Assembly: GCA_017467845.1 (NCBI GenBank) | Contig: JAFUKH010000025.1 | Location: 78,041 to 142,040, forward strand | Direction: 5' to 3' | Source: Lachnospiraceae bacterium | GTDB taxonomy: Bacteria > Bacillota > Clostridia > Lachnospirales > Lachnospiraceae | DNA: 64,000 bases | Part shown: positions 63,776-64,000 of the stretch, in pieces | Layout: each line of letters begins with the position of its first letter | Numbering within the stretch: position 1 is the stretch's first letter | Made by a program: the position numbers and the translations under genes | Notes under the pieces: model-generated | What the model saw: only the letters and a program-made list of their open reading frames with translations | Told to the model about the DNA's origin: nothing | Database searches by the model: none

Positions 63776-64000
63776 TGAGCTGTATTCGGCAGCGTTGATT
63801 TCCAACGGCTGGTGGGATATGCTTCGTATTACCGCGGTGGATGCTCATTCGCCCTTTTATTATGTGGGACTTCGCATCTTTAGTGGTTTGTTTGGTAACA
63901 GTATTGTTTCGATGAAGATATTTTCCCTTTGCTTTATGGTGGGATATCTGCTGATAGGAAAGTATTGGGTGAATCGCCTTTTTGATAAACAGGTCAGTGT
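63669..64000 (+). CDS. GT-C glycosyltransferase (PMT/GT39-like), 3' end outside window
   Basis: ATG 63669 stands behind TAGGAGAC and opens a frame that runs to the window edge (110 codons). It reads MKNKQQKFINIAW, a first helix, then NLWYDELYSAALISNG and VDAHSPFYYVGLRIFSGLFG, followed by another helix. The acidic YDE in the first outer loop and the DAHSPFYY motif are typical for GT-C enzymes of the PMT/ArnT kind, which use polyprenyl-phosphate sugars. It overlaps the acyltransferase gene by 107 bases, which is unusual. Confidence 0.75.
   Translation, partial: MKNKQQKFINIAWHVMPILGLILWGMLTCSRNLWYDELYSAALISNGWWDMLRITAVDAHSPFYYVGLRIFSGLFGNSIVSMKIFSLCFMVGYLLIGKYWVNRLFDKQVS

Overview
The window looks like chromosomal DNA of a motile, Gram-positive anaerobe of the Lachnospiraceae (Clostridia). 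The grounds are strong AAGGAGG-type ribosome binding sites, AT-leaning codon use, the Bacillus/Clostridia gene orders mbl-flhO-flhP and comFC-yvyF, a cdaA-cdaR pair, a lone Spo0A-type DNA-binding domain, a DUF3793-flavodoxin cluster and an anaerobic sulfatase maturase. I cannot name the genus safely. No tRNA, rRNA or CRISPR array was seen.

Layout. (1) 1-5446: metal and redox genes. These are the end of an ABC exporter, a flavodoxin, a DUF3793 protein, an unusual Fur-like regulator, a small DUF6110-like protein and a P1B-type ATPase with an atypical FSC motif. Two similar GTTAGTT-type palindromes sit in front of the flavodoxin and the Fur-like gene. (2) 5486-25397: an accessory island. Its left edge is a broken copy of the uvrB promoter and 5' end, and its right edge is the intact uvrB. 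Next to the scar lie an AT-rich orphan membrane protein and decayed mobile-element genes. The rest reads as one programme for a sulfated beta-galactoside: TauE/SafE exporter, anaerobic sulfatase maturase, YesM/YesN two-component system, ABC sugar importer without its own ATPase, sulfatase without a signal peptide, AraC regulator, GPH sugar transporter, two-subunit beta-galactosidase LacLM, a second AraC regulator and methylglyoxal synthase.

(3) 25398-30547: uvrB and uvrA, separated by three tandem stem-loops. (4) 30555-33780: a sigma-D-type promoter, mbl, two flagellar rod/hook genes and a FlgJ-like rod-binding protein. (5) 33797-43606: recD2, comFC, yvyF, two unknown membrane proteins, cdaA-cdaR (c-di-AMP synthesis), HPr, leuA and a divergent-PAP2 protein. 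(6) 43766-45205: a polyprenyl-phosphate-type glycosyltransferase and the solo Spo0A-C protein.

(7) 45368-64000: a large surface-polysaccharide locus. It holds two membrane proteins, a priming sugar-phosphate transferase, a Wzz-like protein, six glycosyltransferases, an EpsG-type polymerase, an AraC regulator on the opposite strand, gmd and fcl for GDP-L-fucose, a foldback element with 38-bp perfect inverted ends, a polytopic protein, an acyltransferase and the start of a GT-C glycosyltransferase. The 0.4-kb region before gmd carries four copies of TTGGACAT in alternating orientation.

The two most interesting points are the island trapped between a uvrB scar and intact uvrB, and the proposed intracellular desulfation route it encodes. 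All functions are read from sequence motifs and gene order; no database search was made.
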